A DNA stretch of 64,000 nucleotides from the NCBI GenBank assembly GCA_032358255.1, contig JAULBX010018414.1, positions 1 to 64,000 on the forward strand. The letters run 5' to 3'. The position numbers and the translations under genes are program-made. The notes beneath the pieces were generated by a model, which was given only the letters and a program-made list of their open reading frames with translations, was not told the DNA's origin and did not search any database. The DNA is from Heterotrichella gracilis. Its lineage: Eukaryota > Sar > Xanthophyceae > Tribonematales > Xanthonemataceae. Shown here piece by piece: positions 1 through 13,413 of the stretch. Each line of letters opens with the position of its first letter. Positions within the stretch are counted from its first letter, which is position 1.

Positions 1-14
1 ACCTTATAGCAATT

Positions 15-160
15 TTGGGCTTATACCAAAAATATTGGTTTATATACCAAGCTTGTCCTTTGGTGCAGTGCTTATACTAAATCAAACCCATTTGGGGGGC
101 TTATACCAAAACAAATCCATTTAAGACCCTTATACCAAAACAAATCCATCCCCATACTAT
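15..160. repeat. Degenerate direct repeat around a CTTATACCAAAA core
   Basis: Four loose copies of a unit near 30 bases lie in the first 160 bases. Each holds cttatacc or cttatact followed by an A-rich stretch and a tccat or cccat tail. The last two copies are the closest to each other. The array may continue beyond the left edge. It has no coding character. From here to about 510 I see nothing else I can name. Confidence 0.6.
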
Positions 161-511
161 AAAAAAAACATGACCTTTTGGAACTGCAATGAGGACTTCC
201 AGTCGCATCTTCACTGATCATTTTGGTTACAAAATTCACTGTTCATTTCAATTACAGATTTAATTCCAATATTTGCGCCCTTACTCCCAATTGAGCGTCA
301 CCAACCAGCACAAGTGTCTTACGATGTCGATAGTAAATTAATACTCAGTTCCAGTCGAGACTCTGGCTACAACTTCCATTTGGCAATATCACCTGTGCAA
401 TGGAATTCCAACCCCAAGTCCCAACCCCAGTCAGAAGCGATTTGGGTGGGTGGGCCAGCACTGACTAGGACGTCCAGACCCTAAATCCTAGCATGTGCCC
501 TTTGGCTGCAG

Positions 512-1736
512 GAGGATCACCATCAATTCGATGGGGCATACGCAGTGGGCAACTCCTTGCGTGAGGAGCGACTGATAGTGACTGTTGAGCTGCTGAATGT
601 GCCCCGGTCACCCTTTGGGGTGGATGCCACAGTGGTTCTGGCCTGGCCCTACCTCAAGGGCTCTGACAAGCAGGGCTTGGTGGGTAGCACCAAGTGGATG
701 ACTTTCTACAAGGGTGCGTGCGTCCTCATACACACAAACCCTTAACCTTAAACTTTTAGATGAGTAAATCAGTTGGAGGTTTAAGGCGTGAACCCCAAAT
801 ATTTAACAGGGATGCTCGCTCGGAGCTGTAGTTTGGGTACAGGGCCGACGGCGTTGTCCATGACAGAATTGCCTTTTGACACCAGTGGTTTCGCAAGTCT
901 GTGCCCAGAAGGGGTACTCAATACGATCTATAGTAAATATTTAGCCCCTGGTTCCCTTGGGAGGTATGGCGTGGGTGTAAGGCAGTGGGCGGGCTTGCAT
1001 GCAGCTCAAGTCTAAGCGATATTGCATGTTTATGGTTATGAAATTATAGTTATCATAGTAATAAGATACTTGCATGCAGCCCAGCTACCCCGGCAAACTT
1101 GTAGGTGTCCTTTGGATGTGGATGTGCATTATTTTTAAAGCATAAATGTCCTGTATGTGTGTATGTGCACGCAATCCTCTGTGAGTAATATTGTATTACA
1201 GGACATTCATATATATATATATATCATATTTTGTTTCCAGACGAGTGCGTTGTCACGGGATTGTTGCCATACCCAACTTTGACCCTCACCTCTAATACAC
1301 CATCATTGCAAGGTTATGCAGATTTCCGCTGCCATGCATTGGCAGGGCATGTGCGCTGCACCACAACAGAGATAAAGCCAGGCCATATGCAATGCTGCCT
1401 CAGGATCAGCCCCGCCCTCACATCCAAACCTGGCTGCTGTGTTGCGCAGGCTCCATCCACACGCACAAACTGTCAGCCACCCACGTGTATGACCCTGGCG
1501 AGCTGGATGACAAAGGCTATTCGGAGCTGACAGGTTACTCTTGCCTGCGGGTGGACATCACCGTGAACAGAACAGGCCCGCTGTACGAAAGGGGTCACAT
1601 CCCACAGGCTACTGCCCTGCCCATGGAGGCAATGCTGGAGGACCTTGAGCCCCACACGAGGGCGCCTAACGACATAAATGTGTGCTGGGGCATGCTGGGC
1701 TGCATGGTGGCGCGCACCCCGCAACTTTTTGGTGGG
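512..1736 (+). CDS. Unrecognised gene, three internal exons
   Basis: Three exons fit together in phase: 512-713, 1241-1312 and 1450-1736. The first follows a ctgcag acceptor and ends at gtgcgt; the second follows tttccag; the third ends at gtgcgtgc. Joined they give about 187 residues with no stop, including the stretches ERLIVTVELLNVPRSPFG and TGYSCLRVDITVNRTGPLYE. The alternating hydrophobic pattern of the first exon suggests a beta-rich, perhaps C2-like, fold, but I do not recognise a family. The true start lies upstream, possibly outside the window. The 3' end is unclear: between 1737 and 2180 two frames stay open and I cannot choose between them. It could be the 5' part of the RING gene that follows, which lies on the same strand. 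Confidence 0.45.
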
Positions 1737-2183
1737 GTGCGTGCATTCGCAGGTCTCGTTATTCGCATTTTGGATGTCTTTCAGGGCTCAGCTGCCTTTC
1801 CACTTTTCAGTGCAGTTGTCCGCTACCAGCCGTTTGGAGAGGCTGGAGTGTACCAGCTGTTCATCCCAGCCATGCTGTTGCCTTTACCCTTAGTCTTGGT
1901 TCCTTCCCAGATGGTGAGGTGGAACTTACTGAGATTCACGGCATTTGGTGGCACGCAAGATATTTGGCTCTTTTTATTGTACGGCCTAGCAAAAATTTTG
2001 GCGATTGGCACTCAGCTTTCATGGCTCTACTCATTGTACAGCTCTTATCAGTTAGTAAGCCAGGAGGAGGTCAGTAGGCTAACATTTCAACGCTTTCCAC
2101 CATACCTTCGTCGCCCATTACTGTGCATGCGTTTTGCCCTCAAGTTTGTATTTCTGTAATTTTACCTTTTTCTGAACCATATT

Positions 2184-3838
2184 TTGATGGCGCTTGTTAC
2201 GGCGTCAGAGCTTTTGGTGGTGGGGGGGTACCAATCGTCGCGCCAGGCATTGCATGTGTTAGCCCGTCGCACCCTCCATGCGTATGAGTCCCTAGCTAAG
2301 TGTGTAGCAATTCTCATGAATCCTAGGAAGTGGGGAGCTCTCAGGTGGATTCTCAGCCTCCACCACACCAAGGGAGAGTCATCACCAGCACCCAGCCACA
2401 CCACCAGCCTTCATAGGCGTACACCACAGGCATCAGCTCCAGGTGCCGCACCCCGCCCAGGGCAGCACCGGCCACAAGCCAAGGGCGGGCAGCGCAGGGC
2501 CAAGCCCAGGCCACGTGCCCCACCCACTCCCCCGGAGGAGCCACCACCACCACCCCGCCATGAGGACCAATCGCCACTCCACCCAGCACCTCCTGACCAA
2601 GAGGTGCCAGTACTCCACCAGGAGGGACCACCACCCCTTCACCACCCCATCCCACCCGCACAGGAGTCACCACCCCTCCACCAGCCGGCCCCACCCACGC
2701 CACCCACAGCCACAACACACACAGTTGCTGCAGCACATCCACCCCCTTTGATGCTCCATCACCCACCCGCTGCCGCCCTGTCGGTGCCGACACCAACCTC
2801 CTGCGGAACGATTTCCGCGGTAAAAGCACCCGAGGAGGTACCATCCCTGGGAGCCACAGAGCCCAGGTTGCATCCCGGCATGGCATCGGTGGGATCCATG
2901 TCGCCCAAAGACATCACAGCGCATGCGCCACCACCAGGCCCTCCTGCGCGCCTGGTCACAACCACTGAAGCAGCCGCAGCCCCACCACCCCGCGCACCTG
3001 CTGCGCACGACTTCCCACCACCACCAACCACCACAGCAAAGCCACTGCCACTGCCCTCCACGGCAGCGGCGGCACCCCTCCCGCCCACCTCCCGCCCACC
3101 ACCACCAGCAGCTGCAGGAGAGGCCATGGGCATACCTGTGGCCAGGGGAGCCATGCAGCAATCAGCGGCCAAGCGTCGAGCCAAGCCCACCCGCACGCCA
3201 CCTGCAGCAGCAGCACTCCCCCCGCCACAGCGCATCATGGCAGGCGAGGCCACCCGAGCGCACGATCCAATCCCGGCGCAGCATCCAATCCCGGTGGTAA
3301 AAGATGCGTACCCAAGGGCACCGCCGTCTTCCCAGGCGCCAGCTGCACCCCAGACTACCCCTCCGCCCAAGCCAACAGCATTGCGGCCTGCAAAATCCCG
3401 TCGCAAGGGCATTCCCATGCCGATCCCCATCCCCGTCCCCATCCCAGCGCCTGAGGGGGGTTTTGGCGCACCCGCTGGCGCAGCCGCAGCGGCGCATGGC
3501 GGGCCGCCATTGTCAGATCATATAAGCTATGCTGACATCATCCAAAGCCTGGTGAGCGCACCATATCCTGAGGAGGGCAGAGCACAGTCCAGCGCGGGCA
3601 GCAATTGGGGGGGTAATGGCAGCTGGGAAGGGGGGGGACAGCGGCGTAGCCGGGACATCTGAGAGGCCAGTAGATGGAGAAGATGGGCTGGACGATGCCC
3701 ATGCATGCATCCTGTGCATGGACCAACCCAAGGGGACTGTGTTTGCGCCATATTTACCGCGCACTGTGCCTGGGGTGCACCCAAGAGCTTGTGGCCAAGG
3801 GCTGGGAGGCGAGCTGCCCGGTTTGCAGGCAAAAGGTG
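2184..3838 (+). pseudogene. Proline-rich RING-finger protein with broken reading frame
   Basis: A long frame (2184-3662) encodes about 400 residues rich in Pro, Ala and His, ending in a more ordinary segment (HISYADIIQSLVSAPYP). The frame then moves: residues continue in another frame from about 3616 and run into CILCMDQPKGTVF, the first half of a C3HC4 RING. The second half, HIYRALCLGCTQELVAK followed by CPVCRQK, is in a third frame ending at a gtgag donor at 3839. Read together this is a RING of the plant XBAT34/35 kind. The first switch lies beside two runs of seven G, where an indel is easy. The second falls where the CGH of the RING should be, so several bases seem to be missing. Either the gene is decayed or the assembly has errors here. 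A short open exon may follow from 3892. Confidence 0.6.
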
Positions 3839-4914
3839 AGAAACACACCATAAGACATGCTGCACATGCGTTTCACAACCTGTGTTGCAGATGCGTCTCA
3901 CGATGTTGTGCAGGACCCCAATGTTAATACAGTTCACCCTGAAAAGCCCTAGAGGCAGTTCTTTAACTGTACAGGTACAAGCATTAGCGCCAGAGACTGC
4001 AGCTGTGAGCAGAACATATACCACCAGAATAAACATCACAGTGGCCTGGCATGTCGCAGCACATACATAGTATTCTTTTCATGTTGCTTGTTGTCAGATG
4101 CATTTGTGTTCCAAGGAGTCCTTGCCCTGCAGGTTGCCAGCTACATTCTGAAAGAGTATGACATAAGCCTGTAGCAAGCATGCGGGAGCTGGTGTGGTTC
4201 GTCTCAGAAACGTGTTCCGGACAACACGTTGTGGCGGGAATGGAGCCTCACCTGGAGATGCACCAAGTCATTGTTTGAAACATGATGAATTTGCAGAGCT
4301 CTCTGAACCTACCGTACAGTGAATTTGCAGGCTTGCATAATATATTGTAATCTATGCAAATCACCGCATTCTGCGCATGCTGGCTGCCAGCATTTAACAT
4401 TAGTCTACTGTAGCCAGTGCTCATGCCATTGCCAATCCAGTTTTTTGGTCTGGTGCCTTGTATCACTTGTGCGCTGCTTCCGTTTTTAAAACGACCTTGA
4501 ACGTTAGCATTTTTTATTCTGGATATTTTTCCTATTGCGCACCGCGGCAAGCGGTTCATTTTTGAAAACAATTGTCACAGTGGCGGTCACTTAGTGGAAA
4601 TACAGTGCTTATCATACATGTCCGACGAAGGCTTCCCCACTTTGATGCTCTACCTCTATCCCATCCTAGCGCCACAAGGTGACGGGCCCGTAAACTACTT
4701 AATCTTTTAAATTGTTGAAACCATCAGTCTCCAAAAAAATCACTTGAGCCAGACAGGTTTTTGAAAGATGCATGCACAGGGCTCTGAAAAACATTCGTAA
4801 TCAGGAGTCTTGAACACTGGTTATCAGCTGTGATTGTCACATTGTTTAGATATTCAAGGAACCTGTGGATGGAGTCTCCACATACTATGATTATGTGCGT
4901 AGCGCTATGTGCTG
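3839..4914. other. Non-coding stretch between convergent genes
   Basis: Apart from a possible last RING exon (3892-4068, preceded by ttgcag), I see no supported gene. The rest is presumed 3' flank of the RING gene and, on the other strand, of the NT-C2 gene. Confidence 0.5.
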
Positions 4915-7900
4915 CTATTTCTTAGGCGCGAACATGCTTGCAAATCCCCCCTTTTTATTTTGTGACATTAGCTCTCCCATCCGCGATGCCAGGGAAACGT
5001 TTTGCTTGACATATTCGTTTAGCTGGTGGCGGGTTGACTCGTAGTCATTGCGTAGTAGGGCGTAGTCTGTCTTGTACTTCACAAGATCCTGCACATGGAG
5101 ATAGCAACGTCATGTTGGTGGCTGCTGTGGGAACAATCATTCACGTGCATATGCCCTATTGAAAGTGCCCTCCACAACTCTGATAGTGATTTTTGTGAAA
5201 ATGTTTGTGATCCCACAAGGTGAATCACCAGTGAAATGTGAAGCATGCATGGTCAGAGATGCAATTGCAATCTGATGCATTAAATCACCTCTGCAATTCT
5301 GGTGTTTTCAAGTCTCAGTTGCTCGCACTCAATCTCCGCTGTTTCTGGGTTGGATGCAGGTGTGTCAGATTGTCCAGAGCTCAGCTGCTTGTCCCGCAGG
5401 TTGTCTGCCAGCTGGCCAGTTGTTTCCTGCAATTGCTGCTCCAATGCTAGCTTTTCAGCAAGCAGCTGCTCCCTGCAGTATACAAGAATGTAGAGGCTGA
5501 ATGCTTCAATTCCAAGTCATGCATAGCCAAGAGGTGGTGTCATGGTATATCATACTCAATAGATGTCGTCATGGAGCATGGTATATCCTACTCAACATTG
5601 GCGCACAATTAGCGAGAGAAAGAACTGCAGCTACACCACCGCCGCACCTTCTTGCATCACTTTCTTGCAGAGCGCACTCGAGGCCGGTGCACTGCCGTTG
5701 ACAGTCAAGCAGAGCAGCCTGCAGTTCATCCACATGACCACCTTGTTCCTCCAAATCCCTGGTCTCCTGCCCGCCCCCCAGCTCTGTGCTGACTGATCGT
5801 GGGCTGCAATCATTCTTCAATAGTGCTTCCAGGCGAGTTTCTAGCTCCTGCTTTTGCAATTGCAGCTGCTGAAGCTCATGGTGCAGATCTGCGTTCTGGT
5901 CCTCCTGCGCAATTCATTTGGGTAGTGAGAGTGCTGTCTGTAAAAAAAAGAGCTGGTTGATCTGACTGAAAGAAAGCCAGCCAGAAACAGACTGCTCATA
6001 GGAAGAGGTCCCACTGCAGTCAATCATTCAGACGCACACAAGCCAAAATGTCAACTTTCTTGTCCTGCGTCAATCATACCTTTGTAGTGTCATTTGGCAC
6101 TTGATTGTTTGCATTTGGCATACCAGACTCTTCTTCTTTTGAACCGGGGGCGCCATTGTCTGCTTGATATGCTTGCGCAGATTCCTCTGCAAGCTCCAAC
6201 CTTTCCTTGAAGCTTGCAATTATTTCCTGGTGGTCAGTCACTTGCTGTTCCAACATCTCAATGTAGCATGCCTGTGGGAAGATCGATCAGCGTTTGAATA
6301 AGCAACACGGACCACGTTCACCCTAGGTAATGTCACTCTGGCCCATTTTAGGGGGTCCCCAATACCATGTTAAATACCCCCCCTCCCCTCCGAGGGCAAC
6401 ACTTTTGAGAACATATTTGGAATCAGCACACTCGACTTGATGTAGGAGAGGTGAGCCACTCTTTGCCCTCTGAGCGGAAAATGGCCATATTTAATGGTGA
6501 AATTAATGCAAAACAGCCATAACAGCCAAAAATGGCCAAAATGAGCTCAAAATAGCCCAAAGCAGCCCCAAACAGCCCCCAAAGCGCCCCGGGCTTGTTC
6601 CAAACGGTGTCATGACATGTCGTCAGGCCCTGAGTCAGGGCACAGTGAACCTAGAGCTCGGCAATGTGGTTTTTGCCTTTTACGAGAGGCTCAGAGTGTC
6701 AGTACCTGGACGTTCACCCAAATATATGTGCTTCCTTTGGATCGAATTAAATTAATGAAATTGTGTTTAATTACAACATTTGACAATCACATCCAGGGAG
6801 CCAACCCGGGCTTACAAGACTGTTGCAGCCTGGAAGGTGCTCTAAAATTTTCAACAGATCAGGACTCACAAGCCTCACATTGTCAAGCGGTGCAAAGTAC
6901 TGGGCCTTGCAACCTAGCACAACTGCACCAATGTGTGCCAATTGATGCACATACCAATTCAGCTTTGTCAGTCTTGGCGGCTGCCAGCATTTGCTCTAGA
7001 CCCTGCACCCGCTCTTCGCTTGCCTGCAGGCTTTGGGTCTGTGTCTGTATCTCATCTGACAGGGCTGAGAGCTGAACGCTACGTGATTGGGCCTCCAGAA
7101 ATTGCTGTTCCAGTTCCTCCTGAATAATAGGAGAAAAGACAACATCACATCAAATTGCTGGAATGCAGTCACGCACAAGATTGATCCTCATATATCATCA
7201 TTTAACGCTTTTGCATCCGCATCCGATCTATCTTGTGGTCTGAACTTTCTTCCTGGATAAATAGGATACAAGGAGCAAGGGAGAGCCAGCGCTGTTATTT
7301 TTCCAGTCAGTAACATCACTACATGGTATGAAATGTCACCTTTTTAGCGTAAGCCAGCTCTAATGCACCCTTCAAGCCTACGCACTCCGCAGAAACACGC
7401 TCCACGCTGGATTGCAATTTTGTGCAATGCTCTTCCAGCTGTGCATTTTTGGCTGCCATCTCCGACAGCATCTCCTGCAGGAGGTGCACACAATTTGTGT
7501 AAGGCCATGCATGCGAAGAATTCACAGCTACCCTCGAAGTTGTTGCCAGAAAATTGGCAAAACACACCTTTGACTGCTGCATTTGCTGCATTGCAACATC
7601 TAGCTGCAGGCGCAGCTGGTCTGTCTCAGTATGCAAACTCTCTTGGGCATGGTCCAGCTCTTGCTTGGTCCGCAGCAGCTGATCCTCCAGAAGCTGGCGG
7701 GTGGCTTGCGCTGGCTTGGCGCTGTCCATGAGCTGGAAAATGATCACCCTGTACCGCAAAGTTCTTTTGAATCACGAAAACCACAACAAGGCTAAAAACC
7801 TATTAAATTGATTGTAAAAATAAATTTAATAGGGTCTTTTATTTGTAAAAAAAAGAATCTATTTTAGATTATGGAGAAGAATATATAACAACAACACAAG

Positions 7901-10900
7901 CTGATGGTTCACTGAATTTGCCACAATTTCAGTAGATAATGCATGTAACTGGCAAGGACAGCAACCCATGGTAGAGATAATATTGAGTATACCTTAGCAC
8001 AGAAACGCATGCCTCTGACTTAAGTGCACCATTGCTGTAGCAATCATCCAGCAGGTCAAGGATGGCAGGGTCATTTGTCTGTTGCAATTCGTGGACTAGT
8101 GAGGTGACGGCGTCTGCCAGCAAAGTGCTTCTGCCATTCTGCTGTTCCAGATCTAGCTCAGCCTTTGTGCGAGCTACTCGCTCAAGGTCTAGCGCTTGCA
8201 AAGCTTCATCCAATTGGCCCTGCAATAGATGTGGGTTCATATCATGCCTTCCTTTGAAAGATTTCACAGAGTCAACTTGAGGAAAGTGCACCACCTTATT
8301 GAGATAAAAGATGAGGCAGCTGCTGTCTGACACCATTGTTATGGCTTCAGTGTTTGATATTATTGCCATTACACATGCTAGCATTCCAAATGGCCCCACT
8401 GCAATGCAAAAGCATTGAGCACCTACCTGCAAGGCCACCCGATCTTGATCCACCTCTTGCAGCCTCTTGCACTCCTTGGCGCTGGCTTCCAGCTCCTTTT
8501 CAAGAATTTGCAGCGATTCCTGCAGGCTGTCGTTTTTGCTGTGGAGCGCCTGCGACAAGAATGCTAGAGCTTAGTCCTGGACCAGTATACTTCATAAAAA
8601 GTCAGGAAAAGGAAGGAAGGAAGCATGCAATTGCCAGCTCTTGAGAATTCATTACTACTGTGCAAATCACCGCAATTAAATATTATGTCATCAAGCCACC
8701 CTGCTCTGTTTGGTGACTAGTTTACGGCACCACGTGCATTTTTCTTAGGCATATAATCTATTTGTGGGACAGATTGTGCAGTAGAAGCCAGGGTGCCTCA
8801 ATGCTGTCATACATACTGCCATCTCTGCCTGGTGCACAATTACCCCACTGGATGCATTCCTTGACCATGGCCAAGCATGCATTATGTAATGCAACATGAT
8901 AAATAAAAGAAAAAAACAAGTACGAATTTCGTACTGATCATGGTGGTGGCAGTGGCGTTGGTGTGCAGTGCAGATTGTGCGTGTCCCAATGTCCCGCTGC
9001 CTGACCTAACCTGGACCACTTACCTCTGCAAGCTCCAGCCAGGGTGCGTTTTGAGCACCATCCCCCGCCGTACCCCGCGAGGGTTTGAAGGTATGGCTGA
9101 GCTTGCCATAGAAGCGCGCAGCTGCGGCACCCACCGTCCGCAGTGCGTCACTCTCCTGCTGCAGCGCTGCCAGGGCGGCCTGTGCGGTTTGCAGCTGGTG
9201 GGAAAGGCCTGCAACCTGCTCCTGGAGGTGCTCGTTGGCCTGTTGAGAGGACTGGCGCTGCTCCTTCTCCTGCAAACGGCGATTGTCGGTCAGGATGCAT
9301 GTGGTGTGTACCTCCTCCAAGCTTTCTGCGGGGGAGGATGGATCGGCGCAAGATGGGCTTTCCTACAAAGTGAGATGTCAATAACTGCCATGCCTGGGGT
9401 TGTTCATCTACCTAATGGGACAACTTCAGCCCATCCGCGGGGGCAGAATCGTGGCAACGATTTGGCCTGGCAGACTCAGACACAGGCATGTGGTGCTGTA
9501 CCACAATCAACAACTCGACAGGTTCAATACAGGCAGACCAGGATTGCATGGATCAGACGTCTGCTTACCTGCTCTGCCACAACCACAGCATCTTCAATTG
9601 CCTGGACGCTTGCCCCCAGCCTTGCCTCCCACACTGTCTGCTGCTGATCTGCAGCCAATCCAGCGGCTTCCAATGCAGAGCGTAGCTCACCAACCTACAC
9701 ACACAAATACGACCTCAGTGGGTTGTGAGGTGCATTCCAGGACTATCTGGGCTACCCTTGTCGCAAGCAATCTTGAATCTCTGCTCAAATCAGAAATGGT
9801 ATGGAGATTTGACATGGCAGATGTGGGTTCACCACTTTTGCCCCAATAAAATGAAGAATGTGCTGTTCTGTACCTGCTGCTGGAGGCTCTCAACCCTCAT
9901 GCAGAGCTCTGCGTTTTCCTGCCTGCTTTCTTCCAGAGCTGCCACAGCGTGCTCAGCAACGTCTGCTGCATCCTCGCTCTCCTGGGCTTTCAATTGCAGC
10001 GCTGCCACAACCTCTCCTGCAGCCAGAGGAGGTAGTACCATGACAAGCAGCACATAAAGGGAAATCTGCCTGCAGGACATCGTGCGCACTGCCATGATGG
10101 CACAAACACAGCAACTGTGCAGAACTACAGACCTGGGCGACCCCCTGACAACAGCTGCACCTCCCCTTCTAGCTGCTCAATGCGCTGCTGGGCTGCATGC
10201 CATTGCGCTTGCAGCTGCTCTATCTCAAAACGAAGGTCTTGCACCTGTGCACATAGAAGTATTTAAGTCTTATGAGTTAGCATAGGAGTGGTCTCCATAA
10301 CCCCTTGTGTGTATGGCATTGTACAGATGACTCATGCATCAAAATTCCAGGAAACTTGCACAAAAGATCACACAAAGCCTAGAGTCTTGCGGGAATGGCT
10401 GCTTACATTTGGCTCCATGATCACAGATGTGGATTCATATGGGCTTTCAACGTTGGCTTCACTCGGATCCATGAGGTACCAGGACTTGTTGTTGGTCGAT
10501 GCCTAAAGCCACACACCATCGTAAGCAGCTGAATCAATAGTGAAAGGGGTCAGAATTCCCAGGAAATGTCAACAAGTGCTAACCCATGCTGTGGCATAGC
10601 TTGCGGATCACATGTTGTAAGTTTTAAAGACTGGGGTTCAGCCTCCAGGCGCTAGCAAGCTCTTTTATGTATTACCTGTTGCGGCTGCGTGTCATACACA
10701 TCATTAGCATGCATGTCAAGTGCGGTTGGGACAGTAGAAGCTTCAACACTGTTGGATCTCAATCCCTGCATTGCAAAGGGCGGATATCATTTCATTTGCA
10801 AACACCTGGTGACTCAAAGCACCCTGCTACAGCAATGCACACCTTCGATTGCTCTGTAATTTCCGAGCTTCTGGTGGAGGACAGTTGAGTGGATGGCCTT

Positions 10901-12352
10901 TGAGAACGAATAATAGCTTCATCAGTCACAGACTCAGAAGCAGGTTTGAAATGGTCACCCTTTCCTTTTCCCAAGCCAGGTGCCACAACCTACATTACCA
11001 CAAAAAGATCGTTATGCAGTGGTCCGGCAATATATATGGCCAGGGACATGTGGTGCTACAGGGACAACTGATGGTACCTCAATTGTTGCGGAAGGAATTC
11101 TATACTGCGCAAAGGCTGCCGGAGCCTCCAATTCCTCAACAATCACACATGAAGCTGGCTCATTGTCTTCTTGTGGTTTAAATGGTCTGTCAAGCTGCTG
11201 ATGCTCCTGTGGTATGTCATGGCTACAGGCATCCTCGCAGCACTCTGGCTCAATTTCTGCAGAAAGGCCTGGTTGCTGTCGGCTGTAATGATCATGGCCA
11301 TCTTCCATTACAAAAGAGGTTGGCACAAATGGATCCTCAAGTTTCTGGAGATCATTCCAGTTGTCCAGGGGTTCATTCCCCTCCATGATGCTCTCGTCGA
11401 TGTTCTCAGCAAGGTCTGGTAGGATTGCTGAATGGACACTTCTCTGCTGTGATTTGATTGCCGCCTCCAGTGCCAAAGTCTCCTCTGACATTTCAGGTGC
11501 TACATCGCTGACCGAATCAATCGCATACACTTCGGTCACTGTGTGGCTGTTCTCCAGCTCTGGGATGGATGGAAGGGCGCCATGCACGTCGGTTAACGGC
11601 ACGGATTTTGGTGTCACGTCGAACTCATCCAGATTCTGCTCTTCAAGCAGGTTGCTGGTGACGCTGCCAGTTGAAAAGGAGTCCATGGCGCTCAATTCCC
11701 CAGCAGTTGGCTGCACACAGCAAGCGGTGGTAAGTTGCTAACCCTTACTGTTTATCTTGTGTCCGTAATGAGCACCGCCTCCCAAACATGATTTATAAAA
11801 GCAAGTTGCACAGCTCACCTGCACAGTCCTAATCTGCAGTTGAAGCGTCCCCATGCATTCATCGGTGGCATGCGCGAGCAGGGAGAGGCGCACATCTGAA
11901 GCCTCGTGCGTGCGGTACTGGGCAAGGTCCAGCCGAGCCCGGGCTACCGTGTGTTGCTTTGAACCAGACACTGCTAGCAGCTTGAAGGAAAACTCCTTGG
12001 TGTCAAACTGTCCGTTGCTGTCATAATACAAGGTAGTCAGCTGTGCCAGAGTTTCGTTGACCACTGCTTGCCCTGCAAGCAGACAGTGTGGTTAGGTTGG
12101 GGTCCTCAAAGTGCACCTAGGCAAGCACTCCAGCACTCCTTTCTTGTGCCAGCAGCAGCAGTATTCCACACCTTGTAGCAGCTGCACCACAGAAGAAGCC
12201 TTGACCTTATGGCCGCGGCACAGTACTATGCGGCAGGCCTGAACTTCGCGGCTGGTGCAGCACACCTCCCGCAAAGCCATTTCATAGCGGACAGTCACCC
12301 CCTGCTTGCCATGAGCTTTCCTGTCAATTTGCCTCTGAAGTTTCTTCAACAT
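4915..12352 (-). CDS. NT-C2 domain coiled-coil protein, 1252 residues, 19 exons
   Basis: Exons, 5' to 3': 12352-12172, 12072-11819, 11710-11078, 10989-10843, 10765-10676, 10502-10407, 10244-10133, 10016-9874, 9694-9569, 9362-9024, 8549-8427, 8219-7993, 7748-7568, 7474-7340, 7119-6955, 6271-6080, 5904-5648, 5472-5289, 5088-4915. All phases agree. Residues 1-145 form an N-terminal C2 domain of the EEIG1/EHBP1 type (KKLQRQIDRKAHGKQGVTV near the start, TLQLQIRTVQ at its end). Residues 146-470 are acidic, Ser-rich and probably disordered. Residues 470-1252 are heptad-rich coiled coil ending in KKGGFASMFAPKK. NT-C2 domains are known to bind membranes or Rab-linked partners, and plants have similar NT-C2/coiled-coil proteins. 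A membrane tether or trafficking scaffold is therefore inferred. The start is the first Met ahead of the C2 fold. It is divergent from the WDR20-like gene. Confidence 0.85.
6272..6954 (-). other. Long intron with low-complexity tract
   Basis: This intron of the NT-C2 gene holds a C-run region near 6350-6400. At 6475-6600 it holds a tract built of repeated cagcc, aaaatgg and agccc words. No coding signal on either strand survives inspection. Confidence 0.5.
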
Positions 12353-13413
12353 TGTTCCTGTGCAGGTTGTACGCCAGGAGCTGTTTGGGGCAGGATGTAC
12401 GCCAGCTCAATAAGCTGTTGAGCTCAGGCCTGCCAGAAGTGGTCACAATACTTGTTCAGACTTTTGTACCGTACTCTGTAAGCCTTGGAAGGTACTATGT
12501 CAGCCTTGGAAGACACTGCAAACAGCACACTGCAGGCATGAGTTTGACTTGGGTACCTAACTATGCAGGTAAAAGGCTGTCCCTGCTCGTCAGTTGCCGT
12601 GCCTCATTTTCATTGCGAGCCTTTTAGTGCACATAAAAATTAAACCGTCAGCTGTTGAAGGTGAAAGGTGTAGGGTGTAGGGGTGTACCGTTTCACGACA
12701 TGCCCATTGCACTCGTTCCCAAGAACATGAAACGGACTTTGAGGCTAATATTGTGGGAAGCACCACAAGGAATTACAAGCTGTATTCGTATGTGTCTGGT
12801 AGATCCAGCTGTTTAAAGTTGCTCCAAGGTTGAAGACGACTCCTGAACCCGTTTATAACGTTATAACCGCATGTCTGCATGCATTACGAACGGGAGCTAT
12901 TGGAGGCTAACAGCGTTTAGAATTTTAGAGCTTGCTGGGTTCTGAGTTTTATCCTGGGCAAACCCAACCAGACCAAACCGATGATGGCAACGAAATTGGA
13001 ATGGATTAAAATGTGGAGTTATTTCTGAGTTATTTTGGAAAAGCAAAAACCAACAAATATGGAATTTTGCACCCCCCCCTTATTGCATGCCACTGTATCG
13101 AGGTGTGGGCGAGTGGTGTACGGCACTCAGTGGTGCTTTGAAAGGGTTGGTGATTGCAAGACGGTACTGAACCACTGGTTTCTTTATCTGTGGTGAGCCG
13201 TATTTGCTTGAACAGGGGTGGTGGGTGACCTGGTGAGAACTGTGGCAAGGACCACGAGTCTTACCTGTTCACGTACCACTTTCAGCTGCTGATAGCTGCA
13301 TACTCGACTGTAGGGCGTGCAAAGAGTTTACTGACGTTTGATTGAAGTGGCCTTGCACTTGCCCACCTTCTCTCAGCTAGTAGTTTATTGGTCACAGAGG
13401 GGGGTCGAGAATT
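12353..13413. promoter_or_regulatory. Divergent intergenic region, NT-C2 gene and WDR20-like gene
   Basis: About 1.06 kb separates two start codons on opposite strands, so both promoters must lie here. I see no confident TATA box. A small inverted motif, ttataacgttataa, sits near 12855. No gene is supported in it. Confidence 0.5.

Noticed and set aside
512-1736. Assignment of the first gene to a flagellar C2-domain protein such as CFAP70
   Set aside because: Only a vague beta-rich pattern was seen; no diagnostic motif, so it is left unnamed.
2353-3497. Long open frames on the minus strand opposite the proline-rich region
   Set aside because: They are shadows of a GC-rich, CCA/GCA-biased coding strand; they have no start context, splice sites or family motifs.
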